Shown here in pieces: positions 1 through 11,609 of a stretch of DNA of 64,000 nt (within the stretch, counting starts at the first letter, position 1; the number at the start of each line of letters is the position of its first letter). The DNA lies in the NCBI RefSeq assembly GCF_030272615.1, contig NC_081414.1:779252119-779316118 (forward strand), given 5' to 3'. The DNA comes from Cryptomeria japonica (Eukaryota; Streptophyta; Pinopsida; Cupressales; Cupressaceae). Position numbers and translations under genes: made by a program. A model generated the notes under the pieces. That model was not told the origin of the DNA, did not search any database, and was given only the letters and a program-made list of their open reading frames with translations.

Positions 1-538
1 TAGAATCTTCACTCTGCCTTTGTCTTTTCAATAAATCATCCAACTGTGTAGCACTAATCCTGAATTTTTCTTTATACTCACTTGCAATAGTCAGATCATC
101 TCTCAGAGTCATTATTTGTCTCTCTAGCTCTTGTTCATTATTCTGGGATTGTACCAAATCAGTTCTCAACAAATTATTTTCATGAGCCAATCTACCACAT
201 TCTTCAAATTTGTTCTTCAGAGATATAGCATGATTTTCTTCCTTCTTCTTTATCTCATCAATATCTTTTGACATCCTCATAGTCAAGTCTTGCATTTCAT
301 TTTTCATGAGCATGTTTGCTTGACTCAGTTTCTGACATAGTTCCTTAAGTGCATTTTTCTCTTCATCATCCTGGTTTTGCAAAATTTCCTTCCTCCTAGC
401 TTGAGCTTATGATAACCTTTCTTGCAGAACAAGAATTAATTCATTAGCATAATTCAATTCATCTTGCAGCTTTAAGTTCTTCAACCTTTCAGTATCATAA
501 TCCTCAAGTGCCATCTCAAGTTGCTTCTCCATAGCCAT
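1..538 (-). pseudogene. B1 gag fragment, coiled-coil region
   Basis: The minus-strand translation from an ATG at 536-538 matches the N-terminal coiled-coil half of the B' gag at 59160-59696 (MEKQLE..ALEDYD.. followed by Lys/Glu/Leu/Gln-rich heptads). It lies about 60 nt downstream of the primer binding site, as expected for gag. The frame has at least one in-frame stop (TAA near 407-409, in the segment before AQARRK), so this copy is not functional. The zinc-knuckle half would lie beyond the left edge. Family B is recognised by similarity to the copies at 54328 and 58578, not by a database match. Confidence 0.8.
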
Positions 539-598
539 GTTCAATGATTTTGGTTTCAGGATCTTTCTCAAGATGTTAAACTTCCTCTAAGGTACCAG

Positions 599-610
599 GC
601 TCTGATACCA
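599..610 (-). other. Primer binding site of B1
   Basis: The minus strand reads TGGTATCAGAGC, the initiator-tRNA-Met-complementary site of plant copia elements, two bases inside the LTR boundary at 613. Confidence 0.85.
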
Positions 611-612
611 AT

Positions 613-1109
613 TGTTGGAATACAATGAATCCAAGAACACTAAGAGGGGGGGGGTGAATTAGTGTTCTTCCGGTAATAAAAGATTTTAACTTTTTATAAC
701 ATACACATATAAACTGGTAAATGAAGAAACATATAACATGAAGTAAATAAACCAGCCACATGAATGAACACCATTACACATTGAATTTATACAGGGAAAA
801 CCTCAAAGAGGAAAAACCATAGTGAGATTTGGGACCCACGATATCAATTCACTGGCTATATGAAAGATATTACATAGCATGGGAGCCTGCACATGCAGGA
901 AGGCACACTGCTCAACACAAAAGAGTCTCACTAACTACAAGCTTCTGCTGAGATAAAACAATAATGGTAAACTCACAAAATGCATCTGCAATGCTAAAAA
1001 GAGTTCCAGTTATAGTTTTGTTTTGTATCGGTTCATAAACCCTTATCCCTTCTACTAGTATCTCCTCTCCTCAGAGAATTCTTTACAAACCATCTACTAA
1101 TCATGATAT
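613..1109 (-). repeat. B1 5' LTR, first segment
   Basis: Begins TGTTGGAATACAATG on the plus strand and aligns with the LTR at 54506 onward. It contains the hairpin CCTGCACATGCAGG at 886-899 and the GGTTTTTCC-type element (reverse complement near 812-828) shared with families A, C and D. It is cut at 1109 by A1 and resumes at 11610. Confidence 0.85.
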
Positions 1110-2177
1110 TGTTAGGTCCTAGAGACAACTGAGAGGTGGGGGGGGGGTTTGAATCAATTGTCCAATAAATTCAACCAAAATTAACTTAACCGAAACTTAA
1201 TGCTTAATGCCGGTAAACCAAATTTTATGTTAGTAGATAGTTTTATTAGTTAATTGCAATACCGGTAAAGATTAATGCATGAAAAAGAAAGACAATAACA
1301 TCCACAACACATAACACAAATATTTGTACGTGGAAACCCTGTAAGGGGTAAAACCATGGTGAGAAGCTTTACCCACAATCAAATGACCCTACTGCAAATA
1401 GTATGTGTGTACAATATGGAGTCTGCACATGCGAAAAGGCTAGCTGCCTAGAGTGCACTTCTCAATCACAAAATGGGAGTCACACTAACTACAATTGGAT
1501 GGTTAAACCCAATGATAATGTACTGCATAAAATAACATCTTCATATGTTGGATTCAGTATCGATTTAGCTCTGATTGCCTTCACAAAAACCTTCCTTCAA
1601 TCTTCAAATGATGTTTGTGTGTATAGCTCTGATTATTTTCGCATATACCTTATTACAATCCCTTTTCTTTTTCACATATTAATCTCATAAATGAGATCTT
1701 ACATTTATACCATAACCTAAGACCAATTGAATAGGTCGGCTCACTAAGAATATTACAATAAAATCAATTAGAAATAAATCATTATGCGATGCATCATGTC
1801 GGCTCAATGCATTTACAATAATAATAAATCATCTCCATAAAGTGTCGTGCTGGTCTGGAATAGATATGCTTGCCAGTGCATAACCTGGACCTATTTACTG
1901 GTAACAACAAATATACAAACCCGAATAGACCAATAACCAAATCGCCAAAACCAAGTGATCGAATAATGTCTTTGACATAACCAAGTAGTCTCCAAGTCAT
2001 TCCAAGTGCCAATGAACAATATAACCTATTGGTGAACCAAATACTGGTGACTGTGCATAAGTCACTGACTTATCAGTGAACATAACCAAAGATCTCCAAG
2101 TGTTGATAAGGTTGACAAGTGTTTACAAGTGTTGACATCAATGACAAAACCATATCAACATATCCAAAATACCAACA
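1110..2177 (-). repeat. A1 3' LTR
   Basis: 1068 bp, TGTTAGGTCC to ACCAACA on the plus strand, matching the LTR at 10594-11609. Near 1697-1715 the minus strand has a TATA-like stretch (TATAAATGTAAG). It is followed by the hairpin at 1682-1697 (ATCTCATTTATGAGAT on the minus strand), probably close to the RNA start. Confidence 0.92.
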
Positions 2178-2430
2178 ATCTCCCCCTTTGGCATTGATGG
2201 CAACACAAGATGGAAAAACCATCAAATTGTCAAAATAGAAATGCCAAAATCTAAAAACCAACAATCTCCCAAAGAGATCATTTACCAGAAATCAAAATCA
2301 AAATAGAGATACAGAGAGTAATCAATCTCCCCTCCAAGGGATAATGTGTTTTTCCATATCAATCTCTCCCCCTTTGACATCAAATGCCGAAGCAATACAA
2401 AAACCAGATTCAAATACAAAATACCAACTT
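2178..2430 (-). other. A1 3' untranslated part with purine tract
   Basis: Minus-strand purine tract TGCCAAAGGGGGAGAT at 2178-2193 directly abuts the 3' LTR and would prime plus-strand synthesis. A perfect hairpin, GATGG-TTTTT-CCATC on the minus strand, lies at 2209-2223. Further GGGGGAGA-type purine runs follow up to the solo-LTR insertion at 2431. Confidence 0.85.
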
Positions 2431-2772
2431 TGTCATGCCCAAAATTTAGGGCAAAAACGGAACAAATTTTTTTTTAAAACATACTAAATTAATTTACAAG
2501 TTCACTCTCGCGACAAGCGTTAATGAAATTTCCATTATTAAATTCGAGCTAATTCTGAAGCGAACTAAGCATCGATAAATTTTAATTTTAATTGCGGAAA
2601 ACCTACTGGTTTAATTCTATCTCCAAGAGTTACCTAGTCTTTAGGTTTATTAAATTAATCAAGCTAAAGGATATAGGAGAGAAAAATTAATTTATTCTCC
2701 AATATGACTATACAGTCTAATCAACCATTTATAAATTTCTCTCTATTAATTATTCCAAATTATAACTAGACT

Positions 2773-2780
<8 letters not shown>

Positions 2781-2822
<42 letters not shown>

Positions 2823-2845
2823 CATATACATATATATATATATTT
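2781..2845. repeat. (TA)n microsatellite
   Basis: Almost uninterrupted TA dinucleotides (2781-2819), then TGCATATACA and a further TA run to 2845, in the AT-rich part of the solo-LTR-like insert. Confidence 0.97.
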
Positions 2846-3192
2846 ATAATTAAATACTTATCCAAAATTATGATCAAAATTCATATATATACATATTTAT
2901 ATTTTACATAAATGTTAAATATTTTAATTCTAAATTCAAAAGCCATTTTAACTTCCTAAATACTATTCCCTATTTTTTTTTCAACCCTAATTAGGGTTCT
3001 ATTTACTCACATATATAATATCTAATCTAATTAACTTATTATTTTTAAATCCAATCTGCCCTAGCCCCACCCGGGCTAGGGTTTACCCCATATTTTAACA
3101 GTCCAAATTCTTGCAGGGCCGAAGACCCCAAAGGCGGCCATGAATTTCTTTATTGCAGGTTATGGAGGAAGGGAGGCGGGCTTGGCCGCGCG

Positions 3193-3397
3193 CCACTGTG
3201 TGAGCTCACAGTGGGCGCCGCGGCACCACTGTGTGCCCACACAGTGGGCACCGCTAGTGGCTCCCCACTGTGTGGCCACACAGTGGGAGCCGAAAGCGGC
3301 TCCACTATGTGTGCACACAGTGGGAGCCGAAAGCGGCTCCACTATGTGTGCACACAGTGGGCGCCTCGCGGCCCTCCACTGTGCGTACACACAGTGG
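3193..3397. repeat. GC-rich array of six 22-bp palindromes
   Basis: Six units of the form CCACTGTGTG-NN-CACACAGTGG start at 3193, 3226, 3265, 3302, 3339 and 3376 (spacing 33, 39, 37, 37, 37). Units 2 and 3 have perfect outer arms; the others carry one or two changes or offsets. Spacers between units 3-4 and 4-5 are also self-complementary (GGAGCCG-AAA-GCGGCTCC type), so the array alternates two hairpins. The period is not a multiple of three and both strands stay open by composition, so the overlapping short frames are not genes. Confidence 0.95.
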
Positions 3398-3464
3398 AGT
3401 CCGCGAGGACCCAATTACATTTTTTTTAAAATTTATTTTTTTAAAAAAATACATAATATATAAA

Positions 3465-3510
3465 AATATATATATATATATATAAATTTATATATATATA
3501 TATATATATT
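3465..3510. repeat. (TA)n microsatellite
   Basis: TA dinucleotide run interrupted once by AATT, just downstream of the palindrome array. Confidence 0.95.
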
Positions 3511-3660
3511 TATATTTAAATAAATTTATATCCACAGTTACAAATGGTGAGAATATTTCAATATGAATTATATATTTTTTTTTTTAAAAAAGAGGTTTAC
3601 ATGCAATTTTTTTTTTTTTAAACTATTATAATAAAGGGAAAAAACATTAAGTTTAATCAT

Positions 3661-3699
3661 ATATATATATATCTATATCTATATCTATATCTATATCTA

Positions 3700-3756
<57 letters not shown>
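3661..3756. repeat. (TATATC)n and (TA)n microsatellite
   Basis: Short TA run, then several ATATCT hexamers (about 3670-3703), then an uninterrupted TA run to 3756. Confidence 0.97.
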
Positions 3757-3759
<3 letters not shown>

Positions 3760-6374
3760 AATACATCTATAAAATAGCTTTTTTTAAATCAATGCTAACT
3801 GAAATACAATTTAAAATACTTTTAAAAAGATACAATATACTTTTCTAGAATAAAAGGAATTTTTCATTGATTTTTCTCCTCTAATCAAATATTTACATAA
3901 AACTACTTTTTTCATTTAAAATACTTAAAATGTTTCAACATCAATAAACTTCTATTTGCCACAAGTGAAATATAGATAAAATCTAAAAGAAAATAATTCT
4001 CTTTCTTTTTTTTTTTATAATTCAAAGAAGCTTTTGCATGCAACACAAATTAACTTTTCTTTTTCTAAAAATCAAAAGTAGAAATAACAAGCTTTTCTTT
4101 TTTTTTATTACATCTCTAAGATATTCTACCAAATTTTCAGGATGTTTCTCTGAATAGTCACAACAATAAAACTTCAAGTCTACTTTCACAAATTACAACT
4201 TGCTTCTCTTTTCTATGAATGAGGCATATTTCTATAACAATTTTAAACAAACATCTGCAACTGAATTTAAGAATCTTCAATAATAATCTTCAGTGTTTTT
4301 TTCATGGTTCCTATTCTCTTTCCTCTGAATTTCCTACATAATAGAAAACACAAATATGACCACGGAGTGCTCACCTCCCAGCCTAGGCTAACTGGTAGCC
4401 ACCCTCGAGCTCGGAGAACCAATTCCTAGACGGGTAACAAACAGGCAAACACATAGAAAGCAATGCATACAGATCCTTTTCAGACACATTCCCAACTTGG
4501 CTTTCACAGCACCACACTTTGGTGATGAACATTTTCAAAGGGTGGTAGTGGACCAATACCCTGAGGAGAACTGCAAGAATGAAATAAACAAGAAGCCACC
4601 TCATGGCACAATAAAAATATCAAGAATTCTCAACCCCTTATTCCTTATGCCCCCCAAAGGCATTCTAGCCTTATATCCCTCCTTATGACCCCCATTGCAC
4701 AAACAGGCCATGCAGCAAGGGTCACACATAGATCCCTTGTGATCGCTCTCAAAAGAGAGTCTCTCACTCGAGGGCTGTCACTTCTACCACCCTCAAGATC
4801 CTCTTCTCTCCCAAGAGTAAGAGATCTTGAGAAAACTCCCAAAACACAACATATCATAAAGTAAAAATACCAAGAGATTTTCAAACATAAACTTTCAAGA
4901 ATACAGATTTCTTACACCAACAAACTTCCAGACATAAACAAGAAGAAGACATTAAAAGTAAAAATTGAAACCAACCTTAATCTGCCCAAAGGTTATTATG
5001 GTATTTGATGAAGAACTGCCCAATCCACAAATCTTTTTCCTTCTACCCTTATTCAATTTCTCTATTCCATAACATTATTCTCTTTCCAAATTTTCTTCTG
5101 TCTCCAAAAATGGAGAGTGGGTGATTACCCTGCTATTCCCAAAAATCTTCCTTAAGAAGCTCACTCTCTGAGTTCTCACAGGATTCTAAAAAAAAAACAA
5201 AAAAAAGAAAGAAAGCAAAAATGCAAAAAGACTCCCCTTCCAAAAGGAAAAATCTTGATTTGATTTAACTTCAATTTTCAATTTTCGCTCAACTCAAAAA
5301 AGCCAATTTTTAAAGCGTTAAAAAGATCATTATAAAGTAGAAACTTGCCTAAAATTACCCCTAACCCCTAGGTATACCTTATGGGCTTTAGGAAACCCTA
5401 TTAAACTACCCCTAGGTGTTCATTTAACCCATTTTAAACCCCTCTGAAGTTTATTTTCGGGTCAAACATAAGTTGACCACTCCAAATATTATATTCCAAA
5501 AGTATTTATGACAACACATTAATTTATTTAAGAAAACTAAAATTAAACACTTTCCCACCAAGAGACAAAATAAAACATTTAAATTAAATACACACGTGTC
5601 AAGTGACACAAATAAAACACTTTTACAAAAATAAAACATGAAATTGTCTCTTGAGGTTTTTACACATTAAAATTTAATTAACACTTAACACTCATGCAAC
5701 ATATACTGTTACGAATAAAATACAACACAAACGGGGTGTTGTCTCTCCAAATAGACAAACCCTGGCTTTACGAACATAAATAGGTCTAGGTTTGATTCTC
5801 TGTAATTTTCCATGGTCACATGGTAAATTTCCTGCGCATCTCAATTTACACATTAGTACTTCCAAATATCCATATATAATATAATTCAATAATATAACAA
5901 TACACATCATTACTTGCATACAATTTTCATCTACACAGATTGAATACATCTTTTATCAAGAAAATTCACATAAGCAATTTCATCCCAATTCACATAAACT
6001 AAACATACATCATAGTTCTATATTCAGAGTAAAGTCCTGCAAATTCAATAATGACATCTATCATTGCAATTTCATTCTATCTAATAATCATGTAGTGTTC
6101 AATCTCATAAAGCATGTAAGTAAATCATCAAATCATAGCAATGTTATCCAAATCCTGAAATCATATAAGTTCTAAGTCTCAAAATGCATCAAAATAAAGT
6201 ATCCATAATAGTCTAAAATATAAAATCCACTGAATGTCAGACTGAGTTGAGGTGAGGCCTCACAAACTTATTACAACATACCAACTACTCCCCTTGAGAA
6301 GTAGCTCTCCTCATCAAAGCCGGAATAAAATATTTCTCTGTTAATTCTATCGGTTGATGACAAACATCAATTGT

Positions 6375-9300
6375 CTAAGTTTCTACCAGTGGGGGTAGGA
6401 CTCCAATCTACTCTCTGAGATATTCAAAAGTCTTCTTAGGCAAAGGCTTTGTAAAATTATCTGCAATCTTCTCTTTACTATTCATATTAACCAATTTCAC
6501 TTCTTTTGCTTCAACATTCTCTTTTAGAAAATTGAATTTGATAGAAACATGTTTAGTCATAGAGTTAAATATCGGGTTCTTTGATATATCAATTGCTGCC
6601 ATATTATCACAGTAAATAGTTATAGGTTCCTTGCATTTTACCTTTATGTCCTTCAACATTTGTTTGATCCATAATACTTGTGTACAATTAGTTGCTGCTG
6701 CAACATATTCTGATTCTATTGTTGATAGTGATGTATAGCTTTGTTTCTTGCTCAACCATGAAACTAGTCTGCTACCATGAAAAAATATTCTGCCAGTTGT
6801 TCTTTTTCTATCATCTACATCTCCTACCCAGTTAGCATCTGTGTATGCACATAAATCAAAATTGTCATCTCTAGGATACCATAAACCAAGATTTGTAGTG
6901 CCTTGTAGGTACTGGAAAATGCTTTTCACTACCGATTCATGATTTTCTATAGGATTACTCTGAAATATTGAAATAATACATACTGCATTCATAATATTAG
7001 GTCTTGTTTGTGTCAAATATAGTAAACCTCCTATCATAGACTTGTATCTAGTTAGATTAACAGGTGTTGGTTCATCCTTCAAAGATAATTTATCAGTTGT
7101 AGTCATAGGTGTGCTTACTAGTCAGTTTAGAGTTTTGCATGCCAAATTTCTTTAGTAATTCATTCAAGTACTTAGATTGACATAGGAATATACCTTTATC
7201 AGTTTGTGAAATCTTCAATCCTAAAAATAATTTTATCTCCCAAATCATAGACATTTCAAATTCTTGTTGCATTTTGTTAGAAATGTCCTTACACAATCCA
7301 TCTCCTCCTCCAAAGATTATATCATCAACAAAAACTTCAATAACCCAGATGTCATCATTAGTCACTTTGTAGTATAGATTGTTGTCAACATTACCTTTAG
7401 TGTATCCAAGCTTCAAAAGATATTTGTCCAATCTAGCATACCAAGCTCTAGGAGCTTGTTTTAGTCCATATAAAGCTTTCCTTAACTTGAAAAACCATGT
7501 CTTTGTTATCTGTCAAAGAAAATACATCAGGTTGTTCAATATAAACTTCTTCTTCAAGATCTCCATTCAGAAAAACACGTTTAACATCCATTTGATATAC
7601 TTTATAGTTATTGTGTGCTGCAAAAGCCAATAAAAGTCTAACTGCCTCAATTCTAGCTACTGGTGCAAAGTTTTCATTGTAATCAATTCCTTCTTTATGT
7701 GAATATCCATTACACACTAATCTTGCTTTGTTTTTTATTACCTTGCCATCTTCATTAAGTTTATTTTTGAAAACCCATTTAGTTCCAATTACATTTTTGT
7801 CTTTAGGCCGGGGAACTAATGACCAAGTGTTATTCCTTTCAATTTGTTCCAATTCATCTTCCATAGCTTTAATCCAATATTTATCTTCACATGCCTCATT
7901 AATTGATGTAGGTTCAATTTGAGAAATAAGACATACCTCTTCATTTGCCAATCTCCCTCTAGTCATAACTTCTTGAAATTTGTTTCCAATTACCTGACTT
8001 TCAGAGTGATTTAATCTTACATACTGAGGTGTTTTTACTTGTTGTTGTTCTTCAATAACTGTTGAACCCTTAGATGATGCCAGTGTAACTCGATCAACAT
8101 TCTGTACTAGTGTACTCATAGTAGGTTCATTTGTGATTATCTCTATTGCCGGTTCAAAGTCCATGTACCTTGAATTTCCTCTAAACTATTCATCAATCTT
8201 CACATTTGCACTCTCAACAATTTTCTGCAATCTCTTGTTAAAACATCTATATGCCTTTCTCTTAGATGAATAACCAAAAAATATTCCATCATCACTTCTA
8301 GGATTAAATTGTCCAATATACTCATCTCTTCTAATTTAACATTTACTTCCAAATATTCTAAAATATTTAAGAGTAGGAGTATTACCAAACCATAGTTCAT
8401 GAGGGGTCTTACTGGTTTCACCTTTGATGTGAACTTTGTTGAATGTATAAACTGATGCATTCATCGATTCTCTCCAGTATATATGAGGTAGATTTTCTTC
8501 TGATATCATACTTCTGGTTGCATCCAAGATAGTTATGTTTTTCCTTTCAACAAATCCATTCTGTTGTGGTGTCCGGGGTGTTGATAACTATCTTCTGATT
8601 CCATTTACTTCATAGAATGTATTAAATTCTTTAGATGTGAATTCACCTCCTTGATTTGATCTCAAACATTTGATTTTCTTGCTGGGTTCATTTTCTACCA
8701 TTACTTTGATTAGTTTGAATTTCCCTAATGCTTCAGATTTCTCCCTGAGAAAAGTAACCCAACACATTCTAGAATAGTCATCAATGATTACCATAAAATA
8801 CCTATCTCCTTGTATACTTCTAGTTCTTGCTAGACCACATAAATTAGTATGAATTAAATCAAGAACATTGTTAGATTTCTCTGGAATACTTTTGAATGTT
8901 TCTCTAACTTGCTTTCCAAATTGACATTCCTTACATACTGAATTGTGAGGTTTAACAATCTTAGGTAAATCTCTTATTGCCTTGTACTTATTTTCACAAT
9001 GCAATCAAAATTTACATGACAAAGTCTCTTATGCCATAACCAACTTTCATCAATATGTGCAATCAAACATGCTTTCTCATTGTTGTTCAAATGAAAGATA
9101 TTACCTCTAGTCTGATTATCGGTTGCAATTTCCAAACTAGTTCTATTTAAGATTTTCCATTTACCATTCTTGAATTGTAACTGAAATCCTTTCTCAACTA
9201 ATTGACCAACACTCAAAAGATTATGCTTCAAACCTTCAACATAGTAAACATTATCAGTATTATTCTTACCATCAAAAGATATAGTTTCTTTACCTTTGAT

Positions 9301-9429
9301 CATACAAGATTTATCATCTCCAAATCTCACTAGACCTCCATTGTATTCCTGAAAGGTTAAGAATTTACTCTTATCACCAGTCATGTGATGTGAACATCCT
9401 GAATCAATAATCCATTCATCCTTATCTTC
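6375..9429 (-). pseudogene. A1 pol: protease, integrase, RT, RNase H (broken)
   Basis: Minus strand. The copia-type aspartic protease motif IDSG is at about 9397-9405 (DSG, then CSHHMTGD). The integrase zinc-binding motif (WHKRLCHVNF, then CKECQFGK) is near 9050-8915. In the catalytic core two Asp positions have become Asn: TNLCGLAR (codon 8843-8845) and SNQGGEF; the Glu of VERKN remains. Reverse transcriptase spans about 7850-7100, with QMDVK..FLNG and an intact VDD at 7321-7329, but a frameshift near 7480 splits it. RNase H (TDANWVGD, CDNMAAIDISKNP) is one open frame from 7106. A stop falls at 6405-6407, 30 nt before the family's usual stop at 6375-6377. Confidence 0.9.
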
Positions 9430-10536
9430 AACTTTAGCTGCCAGGGCCTGCTCTATCGGTTAAATAGTAGGTGTTGATTGATCCTCTGTTATAGCAACAA
9501 AAGCCCATCCATTGTCTATCGAATCCTCATTAGAATCATCAATGACTCATTCATCAGCATAATAACAAGATTTTTCTCTATTCTTTTTGAATTTGTATCT
9601 CTGATAATTAGGGTTAGGCTTATATGTTCTTTTAGCTTATTCTCTTAATCTTGGATGTCTATCAAGACATCTAGAAGCCATATGACCAATCTTATTACAA
9701 TTAAAACATTTAAATGGTGCTTTACCTTCATACTTACTTCCAACTGGACCTTTAGGCATTTTCCTTGCAAATAGTGCTTCAAGCTCTTCCAGTTCTTCAT
9801 TCTCCTTCCTGATATCTTCAAGTTATTTGGCATAGAAGGCTTTCCAATTAGATTTCTCAGATGATGATGATGATGCTGCAGATGATGATTATGCTTTGAA
9901 AGCTAGATCTTTCTTAATAGTGGCAATAGGACCAAATTCCTCAAGTTCAAAAGCTGAAAGTTTTCCAACCAAGGTGTCTTTAGATACTGATCCATTAGGC
10001 ATTCTTCTTAATTCATTTATAGCAGTAACATTCATTTTATATGCCAGTGTAAATGCTCTTAAAACATTAGAAACAATCTCATCTTCACTTAATGTTCCTC
10101 CACAAAATTGTATACCCAAAACAATTTCATTTACTATTTCCATAAAAGTAGAAATTCTTTCATCTTCCATTTTTAGATTTTCATACCTGACCCAGAAGCA
10201 TTCAAGTTTTGCAATTTTGACTGTGGAATCTCCTTCATTCAATGTTTCTAGTTTGTCCCAAATAGATTTAGTAGTAGATCTATCTGACAATCCCATGACT
10301 TGCTGATCTGATAATGTGCTCAAAAGTGCTTCTCTTGCTTTGCAATCATTTTCCTCATCTTTAGCCCAGTTAGGTGGATTAGGTTGACCTTGAGTAAGAG
10401 CAGTATAACCATTATTTGTAAAATCCCATATGTCCTTTCCAATGCAATTCAAATGTGTCTCCATCCTGATCTTCCATATGCCATTGTTAGTTCCATCAAG
10501 TTTCGGACTGTCCTTGTTGAAATAGTTAGAAGACAT
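9430..10536 (-). pseudogene. A1 gag with CCHC knuckle (broken)
   Basis: Starts at ATG 10536, 44 nt after the primer binding site (MSSNYF..KLDGTN..IWKIRMETHLNCIGKDIW, the usual N-terminus of copia gag). The first 215 codons are open to 9889, where a TAA follows DLAFKA. The frame continues past further stops to an intact zinc knuckle CFNCNKIGHMASRC (9708-9667) that would bind RNA during particle assembly. An acidic linker follows, ending just before the protease motif. Compared with A3b at 31183 the N-terminus is complete. Decay is by point stops rather than large deletions. Confidence 0.9.
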
Positions 10537-10579
10537 TGGAACTCCTCAAGCTGTTAAACTTCTGCAAAAAGAGGACTAA

Positions 10580-10591
10580 GCTCTGATACCA
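10580..10591 (-). other. Primer binding site of A1
   Basis: Minus strand TGGTATCAGAGC, two bases inside the 5' LTR end at 10594; a perfect match to the site in A2 and A3b. Confidence 0.92.
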
Positions 10592-10593
10592 AT

Positions 10594-11609
10594 TGTTAAG
10601 TCCCAGAGACAACTGAGAGGGGGGGTGAATCAATTGTCCAATAAATTCACCCAAAATTAACTTAACCAAAACTTAATGCGTAATGTTGGTAAACCAAACT
10701 TTATGTTGGTCGATAATTTTATCAGTTAATTGCAGTACCGATAAAGATTAATGCATGAAACAAAAAGATAATAACATCCATAACACATAACACAAATATT
10801 TGTACATGGAAACCCTGTAAGGAGAAAAACAATGGTGGGAAGCCTTACCCACAATCAAATGATACTACTACAGATGGTATGTGTGTACAATATGGTGTCT
10901 GCACATGCAGAAAGGCCAACTACCTAGAGCTCACTGCCCAATCACAAAATGGGAGTCACACTAACTGCAATTGGATGGTTAAATCCAATGATAATCTACT
11001 ACATAAAATAGCATCTTCATATGTTGGATTCAGTACCGGTTTAGCTCTTATTGCCTTCACAAAAACCTTCCTTCAATATTCAAATGATGTATGCATGTAT
11101 GGCTCTGATTAATTATGCATATACCTTATTATAATCCTTTTTCTTTTTCGCATATCAATCTCATAAATGAGATCTTACATTTATACCATAACCTAAGACC
11201 AATTGAATAGGTCGGCTCACTAAGAATATTACAATAAAATCAATTAGAAATAAATCATTATGCAATGCATCATGTTGGCTCAATGCATTTACAATAATAA
11301 TAAATCATCTCCATAACATGTTGTGCTGGTCTAGAATAGATATGCTTGCCGGTGCATAACTTGGACCAATTTGTCAGTAACAACAAATATGCAAACTCGA
11401 ATAGACCAATAACCAAATTGCTAAAACCAAGTGATTGAATAATGTCTTCGACATAACCAAGTAGTCTCCAAGTTATTTCAAGTGTTGGTGAACAATATAA
11501 CCTGCCAGTGAACATAACCAAAGATCTCCAAGTGCTGATAAGGTTGACAAGTGTTGACAAGTGTTGACATAAATGACAAAACCATATCAACATATCCAAA
11601 ATACCAATA
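10594..11609 (-). repeat. A1 5' LTR
   Basis: 1016 bp, TGTTAAGTCCC to ATACCAATA on the plus strand, aligned with 1110-2177 but about 50 bp shorter. The outer end reads TATTGG instead of TGTTGG. Hairpins: ATCTCATAAATGAGAT at 11158-11173 and TCTGCACATGCAGA at 10898-10911, both perfect here, whereas the second is degraded in the 3' LTR (1422-1435). Confidence 0.92.

Larger units (their letters stand above)
2431..6278 (-). mobile_element. Solo-LTR-like insertion, probably Ty3/gypsy type
   Basis: 3848 bp breaking the A1 3' untranslated part; the flanking A1 sequence is contiguous in other family-A copies. Read on the minus strand it starts TGTTGTAATAAG and ends TTTTGGGCATGACA, the TG...CA ends and GGGCATGACA finish common among plant gypsy LTRs. 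No internal domain, primer binding site or long frame is present, so a solo LTR fits best. The direct repeat TACCAACT borders both ends, longer than the 4-6 bp usual for LTR elements and offset by one base on the left. An unrelated large insertion is therefore not excluded. It contains AT microsatellites and the GC-rich palindrome array. Confidence 0.6.
1110..11609 (-). mobile_element. Copia-type retrotransposon A1 with 5-bp TSD
   Basis: Full-length family-A element on the minus strand: 5' LTR 10594-11609, primer binding site, gag, pol, purine tract, 3' LTR 1110-2177. The flanks carry the duplication GATAT at 1105-1109 and 11610-11614. Removing the element restores a continuous B LTR. It holds a 3.85-kb secondary insertion (2431-6278) in its 3' untranslated part. 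Coding capacity is lost in several places (see gag and pol), so any movement now would need proteins from elsewhere. Confidence 0.92.

Noticed and set aside
1403-1690. 95-codon plus-strand frame (and its twins at 10879 and elsewhere)
   Set aside because: Antisense to the A1 LTR, recurring only because the LTR recurs; interrupted in other copies.
3193-3397. Regularly spaced palindromes as a CRISPR-like array
   Set aside because: Plant context, spacers not unique (they are themselves repeated and palindromic), no cas genes.
3140-3485. Overlapping frames on both strands (60-107 codons) in the GC-rich part
   Set aside because: They translate the palindromic repeat in different registers; the ~37-bp period shifts frame each unit and nothing resembles a protein domain.
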